This document shows, one piece after another, positions 13,990 to 13,999 of a stretch of DNA of 13,999 nt. The translations under genes and the position numbers were made by a program. Positions within the stretch are counted from its first letter, which is position 1, and every line of letters begins with the position of its first letter. The DNA is from Acidimicrobiaceae bacterium. Its GTDB lineage: Bacteria; Actinomycetota; Acidimicrobiia; Acidimicrobiales; Acidimicrobiaceae. A model generated the notes under the pieces. The model ran no database searches, was not told the origin of the DNA, and saw only the letters and a program-made list of their open reading frames with translations. The DNA is taken from the NCBI GenBank assembly GCA_013044415.1, contig JABEUO010000150.1:1-13999 (forward strand). Reading direction: 5' to 3'.

Positions 13990-13999
13990 TTGTCTGGCG
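13990..13999 (+). CDS. Possible start of a plus-strand gene cut by the right edge
   Basis: AAGGAG (13978-13983) is followed, after a 6-base spacer, by TTG (13990-13992), then TCT GGC. This would be a normal translation start divergent from the LCP gene, but only three codons are visible. No product can be inferred. Confidence 0.25.

Overview
The window looks like chromosomal DNA from an actinobacterium of moderate G+C. The taxonomic inference rests on a six-gene block that matches, gene for gene, the order of the Mycobacterium tuberculosis Rv0081-Rv0087 locus (ArsR regulator, then formate-hydrogenlyase-like membrane complex), on an LCP protein with a C-terminal LytR_C domain, on an HTH plus ClpC-type N-domain protein, on an apparently leaderless gene, and on frequent GTG/TTG starts. 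An Acidimicrobiia-like lineage would fit but is a guess.

Layout. From 6529 leftwards to the left edge (minus strand) lies arsR - hyfI - hyfB - hyfC/hycD - hyfE/hycP - hyfF/hycQ - hyfG/hycE. The genes overlap by 4 bases or sit a few bases apart, so they form one operon; the large subunit runs off the left edge before its catalytic cysteines could be seen. This is a membrane energy-converting [NiFe]-hydrogenase (group 4) or a hydrogenase-related complex without nickel; the window cannot decide which. No HycB/HyfA- or HyfH-type ferredoxin subunit is present in the visible part.

Divergently, on the plus strand, is a two-gene unit (6995-10757): a NapH/NosR-like membrane polyferredoxin, and a 717-residue fusion of a 2[4Fe-4S] ferredoxin, a GltD/NfnB-type FAD and pyridine-nucleotide oxidoreductase, and a flavodoxin. 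It ends at a strong hairpin. The 465 bases between the two divergent start codons hold an 8-bp-period array of [GAT][AT]TGC units beside arsR. A two-unit copy of the same motif lies nearer the plus-strand genes, along with several inverted repeats. I infer that the ArsR protein may control both arms, and that the plus-strand pair may carry electrons between pyridine nucleotides, ferredoxin/flavodoxin, the membrane and possibly the hydrogenase-like complex. This pairing is the most interesting system in the window.

The right third is less unified. It has a noncoding stretch with one possible 42-residue ORF and a minus-strand HTH/Clp-N protein that appears leaderless, with a perfect palindrome over its -35 box. 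After another noncoding stretch comes a minus-strand LytR-CpsA-Psr cell-wall ligase. A weak candidate start of a further plus-strand gene sits at the extreme right edge.
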